Assembly (NCBI GenBank): GCA_938003875.1
Contig: CALKWO010000191.1
Coordinates: forward strand, 1 to 32,949
Direction: 5' to 3'
Source of the DNA: an uncultured bacterium
GTDB taxonomy: Bacteria > Planctomycetota > Uabimicrobiia > Uabimicrobiales > JABWCH01
DNA: 32,949 nucleotides
The position numbers and the translations under genes are program-made. Under the pieces are notes generated by a model, which was given only the letters and a program-made list of their open reading frames with translations, did not search any database and was not told the DNA's origin. Shown one piece after another: positions 30,766 to 32,949 of this stretch (within the stretch, counting starts at the first letter, position 1; each line of letters begins with the position of its first letter).

Positions 30766-31500
30766 CTATAAAAATATTTCCCTACCATCTTCTACAACTT
30801 CCCACTGTATACGATTTTTATTTTCCAAGATCTCTTTGCCTACATGCGTCAGGACAATTTTTTTGGCTTTTAGTGAAGAAGAATTTTCTATAAGTTCTTG
30901 ATAAGAAAGATGATTTTTGGCATTTTTTTGATATTCAACACACTCTGTAATTAAAATATCAGCATCTTTACTTAAAGAGGATATATCTTCATGCCATGCT
31001 GTGTCTCCTGTGAACGCAATGATTTTATCTTCAATGATTATTCTATAGCCAAGAGACTCTTTGCGATGCTTCATGGGAATAGGAAAAATTTTTATTCCTT
31101 CAAGATTATACGTCTGCTTAGGAAAATATTCCTCAAAATTTCTTGGGAACTGGTAATTGGGATAAAAATCACCATAACAAATTTTATATGCTTCTATAAA
31201 ATGATCTGTTAATCCTTTGGGGCCTGCATAGGTTATGGTGCGATGTCGATTCCAATCCAGGGTTAATGCTAAATCTAAAAAAACAAGACCTATAAAATGG
31301 TCTGCATGAAAATGTGTAACTAAAACAGCCTGTAAATCATCAGGATTTAATCTTTCTTGCTGCATTCGATACAAAGTTGTTGGCCCACATTCTAGTAAGA
31401 CATTCGTGTTGTTGCTTTGTATCCAGATCGCCTGGTTTGCCCTTGCTCCTGTATTGGCATAGTCTCCTGTTCCTAAAAATAAAAGCCTTACCTTGCTCAT
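30766..31500 (-). CDS. Metallo-beta-lactamase-fold hydrolase, RNase Z-like
   Basis: The zinc motif His63-x-His65-x-Asp67-His68 ('THFHADH') is preceded by 'LLFLGTGDYANTGARANQAIWIQ', the glycine loop that the RNase Z / arylsulfatase / PhnP branch shares. Later ligands fit 'PMKHRKESLGYRI', 'AFTGDTAWHEDI' (Asp) and C-terminal 'VLTHVGKEI'. At 244 residues it is slightly short for tRNase Z (about 300), and I cannot see the long exosite arm, so a general phosphodiesterase role is also possible. The start is ATG 31500, since it overlaps the upstream stop as ATGA. It is co-transcribed with genes for tRNA 3' maturation (nucleotidyltransferase), which mildly supports an RNA role. Confidence 0.85.
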   Translation of the reverse strand: MSKVRLLFLGTGDYANTGARANQAIWIQSNNTNVLLECGPTTLYRMQQERLNPDDLQAVLVTHFHADHFIGLVFLDLALTLDWNRHRTITYAGPKGLTDHFIEAYKICYGDFYPNYQFPRNFEEYFPKQTYNLEGIKIFPIPMKHRKESLGYRIIIEDKIIAFTGDTAWHEDISSLSKDADILITECVEYQKNAKNHLSYQELIENSSSLKAKKIVLTHVGKEILENKNRIQWEVVEDGREIFL

Positions 31501-32675
31501 GCAGGCAAACACTCCTTTTCTCTTTTATAGCGAGAAGAAAGGCCAGCCAGAAGTGCAAACTGACATAGTATCAATGAAACCGTATCGATAGAAAATGGCT
31601 CTAAAAAGTTATAATAGCACAAAAGAAATTGCTGGCATTCAAGAAGCGGATAATACAAGATAGCAAAAGCCATAGGAATTTGCATCAAAAGATATATCAG
31701 ATTCAGGCTAAAAATAATCAAACATGCAAGGAAAGACCAGAGCATTCCGTTGTATTTAAGGATTTTAGATAGAGTATATAGAATGCCCCATCCCCATAAA
31801 AACAAAGGGAAAAGTTTTACTAAAAATCCTACAAAAAAAGAAAAAAACTGTTGGTCTGGCAGATTGCTTTTGATAACTCCCTTTTCTGTGAAGACAAGGG
31901 GCAATTTCGTGATGCTAGTAGTCACTGGCACTCTGGTTGCTATAGCAGCGATAGCTTCCTGATCCCAAGATAAAGTTTCGCTGGATAGAAATTTCTTTTT
32001 GTCTGCCTTCTCCTCCATTGCTTTTTTTTCTGTAACTAAATTTTTTTCTGGCTCTACTATTGGAGGCTTTATCTCTGAGGGAATTATGGTTCCATGGGTC
32101 TTAGGTGTTTTTTCTGTTTCAGCAACCCAATTTTTGGATGCAAAAAAATCGGAGGCAGAAGATATCTTCTGAGATTCTTCTGGTGTGATGAATTTCATTG
32201 CCAGTCTGACTTGTTGTCTAAGCTGTGTATAGCTCAAATTTTCTGGAAAATCACAATAGCACACATGTCCATCTTCATCGCTGATAAGAAAAATAGGAGA
32301 TTTAGAAATACCAAGCTTTTGGAATTCTATAGACATGGGATCCAAGAGAAAAGAGATATAATTTGCTATTTCCTGCATCTCTTGAAGATCAGGCTTTTCT
32401 TCAGAAGAAAGACAGATCGCAAAAACTTCTAGCTCTTTTGTTTTGAAAGCATAGCCAATCTGGTTGAGGATTTCCAATGCCTTCCTGTTTTGTAGTGCAT
32501 TTTCATCAAAAAAGTACAAAACTTTTGCTATGTTTTTTGATAGAGCTTGTTCTTTTCCAGTTTCTTGTCTAAAAGTCAAATCAGGCAATTCTTTTATCTG
32601 AGCCTGAATTCCTGATATAAGCAAAAGCCAGATCCCCAAAATAAAGACTTGCATAAAAAAAGTCTGGATTTTCAT
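31497..32675 (-). CDS. Membrane protein with thioredoxin-fold domain lacking CxxC
   Basis: A signal peptide (residues 1-26, ending 'GIQAQ') leads to a thioredoxin/TlpA-like domain (~30-170): 'KVLYFFDENALQNRKALEILNQIGYAF', 'LEVFAICLSSEEKPDLQ', 'ISFLLDPMSIEFQKLGISKSPIFLISDEDGHV'. The cis-Pro position is kept (SPIF), but the Cys-x-x-Cys is replaced (ENALQNR), so it is not a redox enzyme. After a Pro/Lys/Glu-rich linker come three hydrophobic segments (about 278-390). ATG 32675 is preceded by AAAGG; a frame two codons earlier at 32693 is less likely. It is the first gene of the six-gene operon, with the next gene overlapping by four bases. The thioredoxin-like part should be outside the cytoplasm. 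Exact role unknown. Confidence 0.75.
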   Translation of the reverse strand: MKIQTFFMQVFILGIWLLLISGIQAQIKELPDLTFRQETGKEQALSKNIAKVLYFFDENALQNRKALEILNQIGYAFKTKELEVFAICLSSEEKPDLQEMQEIANYISFLLDPMSIEFQKLGISKSPIFLISDEDGHVCYCDFPENLSYTQLRQQVRLAMKFITPEESQKISSASDFFASKNWVAETEKTPKTHGTIIPSEIKPPIVEPEKNLVTEKKAMEEKADKKKFLSSETLSWDQEAIAAIATRVPVTTSITKLPLVFTEKGVIKSNLPDQQFFSFFVGFLVKLFPLFLWGWGILYTLSKILKYNGMLWSFLACLIIFSLNLIYLLMQIPMAFAILYYPLLECQQFLLCYYNFLEPFSIDTVSLILCQFALLAGLSSRYKREKECLPA

Positions 32676-32695
32676 AACACAACCTTTTATCATAA

Positions 32696-32701
32696 ATTAT
32701 A
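32696..32701 (-). promoter_or_regulatory. Possible -10 box of the six-gene operon
   Basis: On the minus strand TATAAT occupies 32701-32696, 20 nt upstream of the thioredoxin-fold gene start. There is no good -35 at the usual spacing (TAATGT only), so confidence is low. Confidence 0.3.
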
Positions 32702-32730
32702 AAAACATTACAACATCAACATTAGGCTAT

Positions 32731-32949
32731 TCTAAAGTTTTCTGTGGTCACCAAAATGACTATAGATAACAAAGCCTACTCTTGGCAAATTTTTCCTGTG
32801 CCAGATGAGCAGTACTATGATAATAGCATCTGCTCCAGTAAGCGGTATTCAGCTTCTAACGTTTTCTGTGGTCACAGTCTTATTTATAAAATGACTATAG
32901 ATAACAAAGCCTGCTCTTAGCAAATTTTTCCTGTGCCAGATGAGCAGTG
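32731..32949. repeat. Two direct ~95-bp repeats at the window edge
   Basis: The block at 32731-32813 (TCTAAAGTTTTCTGTGGTCA, then CAAAATGACTATAGATAAC to GCCAGATGAGCAGT) recurs at 32855-32949 with a few substitutions and a 13-nt insertion (AGTCTTATTTATA). The period is about 124 bp and the second copy runs to the window end, so more may follow. No open frame. This upstream region of the operon has no other recognisable feature. Confidence 0.9.

Overview
The window looks like a low-GC bacterial chromosome segment, most likely from the Planctomycetota or a near relative. The pointers are a Ser/Thr protein kinase and a TPR protein that both start with zinc ribbons, an FHA protein, a large von Willebrand A membrane protein, a PEP-CTERM surface protein, and a LIM-like/DA1-like peptidase. 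The phylum is an inference from gene content; there is no rRNA, and I see no tRNA or CRISPR array. Many starts have purine-rich Shine-Dalgarno sites, several genes overlap by 1 to 29 nt, and TTG starts occur.

Layout. Positions 1-3057 (+) hold an LEA14-like lipoprotein, a nucleoside-phosphorylase-like protein and a GT4 glycosyltransferase. 3377-6172 (-) is a repeat-rich secreted PEP-CTERM protein. 6507-7757 (+) has ribosomal protein bTHX, too short for routine gene calling, and a Ser/Thr kinase. 7884-10337 (-) is a VWA membrane protein and 10456-11523 (+) a multi-CxxC/DA1-like metallopeptidase. 11644-16913 (-) is a translationally coupled pair: an Afp7/PVC7-like CIS tube/LysM protein of an extracellular contractile injection system (eCIS) and a giant 1474-residue repeat protein. 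17120-19173 (-) is chorismate synthase plus an SDR epimerase-like gene. 19362-21785 (+) has a secreted zinc-ribbon protein and a coiled-coil protein with a good promoter. 21837-22274 (-) is D-aminoacyl-tRNA deacylase. 22602-25600 (-) is a probable operon: unknown 410-residue protein, thiamine pyrophosphokinase, DnaJ. 25741-32675 (-) is a tight six-gene operon: thioredoxin-fold membrane protein, metallo-beta-lactamase hydrolase, NfeD-like protein, CCA/poly(A) nucleotidyltransferase, zinc-ribbon TPR protein, pseudokinase-FHA protein.

Intergenic DNA is crowded with palindromic repeats of several families: a MITE-like element with a 12-bp direct repeat on each side (3108-3338), two homologous ~250-bp elements in inverted orientation around 20342-22555, a 62-80 bp family with two copies, and a ~50-bp palindromic family. 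That last family also appears in frame inside the giant eCIS-linked gene, which resembles Rickettsia palindromic elements. The strongest candidates for something undescribed are the giant repeat protein fused or coupled to an eCIS component away from any sheath, tube or baseplate gene, the DA1-like bacterial peptidase, and the pseudokinase-FHA/TPR signalling pair inside an RNA-maturation operon.
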